This document shows positions 21,124 to 21,183 of a stretch of DNA of 21,183 nucleotides, in pieces. This stretch comes from an uncultured Oscillospiraceae bacterium. Its GTDB lineage: Bacteria; Bacillota; Clostridia; Oscillospirales; Oscillospiraceae. The notes below the pieces were generated by a model. That model saw nothing but the letters and a program-made list of their open reading frames with translations. It was not told the DNA's origin and ran no database searches. How positions within the stretch are numbered: position 1 is the stretch's first letter; each line of letters opens with the position of its first letter. The stretch covers positions 1 through 21,183 of the forward strand of contig CAJTLI010000035.1 in NCBI GenBank assembly GCA_910577525.1, in the 5' to 3' direction. A program made the position numbers and the translations under genes.

Positions 21124-21183
21124 AAGATTGTCAACGCCAATCTGAAATTGTAAGAAAACGCCGAAGAAATTTTGTAGTTTTTC
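21124..21183. other. Short unassigned AT-rich stretch at the window edge
   Basis: Sixty bases, AT-rich relative to the rest. Read on the minus strand in the recombinase frame it gives no recognisable family. A TTGACA-like hexamer and an AGGAGG motif (minus strand) lie at about 21116-21132, but no coding start follows usefully. The junction with the remnant near 21121 may mark a deletion or insertion break. Confidence 0.35.

Noticed and set aside
1..21183. CRISPR array, complete insertion sequence, rRNA or known riboswitch
   Set aside because: No regularly spaced direct repeats, no transposase with terminal inverted repeats, no rRNA-like segment and no recognised riboswitch fold was seen on either strand.

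Overview
The window looks like a chromosomal stretch from a GC-rich, low-branching Firmicute. My best guess is an Oscillospiraceae/Ruminococcaceae-type gut Clostridia (Flavonifractor or Oscillibacter-like); this is inference. It rests on the murB-rapZ-yvcK-whiA block, S-layer-homology and LytTR/GHKL proteins of Clostridia type, a DUF4368-type serine recombinase remnant, strong GGAGG ribosome sites and sigma-A-like promoters, all in GC-rich coding DNA. No organism was identified by search.

Layout. 1-156: a long imperfect hairpin and a weak promoter. 157-3913: murB, rapZ, yvcK and whiA on the + strand, nearly all overlapping or touching, clearly one operon for cell-wall precursor synthesis and its regulation. 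3906-5445: three small unrecognised membrane proteins, two of them tandem paralogues, continuing on the same strand. 5468-10501: dnaE (replicative polymerase with an intact-looking PHP site) and a cardiolipin synthase. A 25-bp hairpin at 10535-10591 separates these from two minus-strand genes: an S-methyl-5-thioribose-kinase-like phosphotransferase and a HisJ-type PHP phosphatase. Divergent from them, 12966-14390 encodes a secreted S-layer-homology protein with a Pro-rich linker, a Big-like domain and a papain-fold-like C-terminal domain, ended by a classic terminator.

14587-15540 is a self-contained cassette: a consensus promoter overlapped by a 16-bp inverted repeat, a DUF3796 membrane protein and a small XRE regulator. 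15622-18067 is a translationally coupled trio: a DUF5655 protein, a LytTR response regulator and an AgrC-like GHKL histidine kinase. Its first ribosome site lies in a hairpin that also contains the likely -10 box. A second bidirectional hairpin divides it from minus-strand trhA (hemolysin III family). trhA and hemW are divergent, each with a good promoter, around an AT-rich dyad. After hemW come a consensus promoter, tRNA-Leu(GAG), two hairpin terminators and the C-terminal remnant of a large serine recombinase on the minus strand, interrupted by an in-frame TAG near the window edge.

Most of the window is housekeeping. The most interesting parts are the DUF5655-LytTR-GHKL operon with its RBS hairpin, the orphan MtnK-like kinase that seems to lack the family's arginine pair, the tandem small membrane proteins, the DUF3796-XRE operator, and the broken recombinase beside the tRNA. 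No CRISPR array, complete insertion sequence or known riboswitch was seen.
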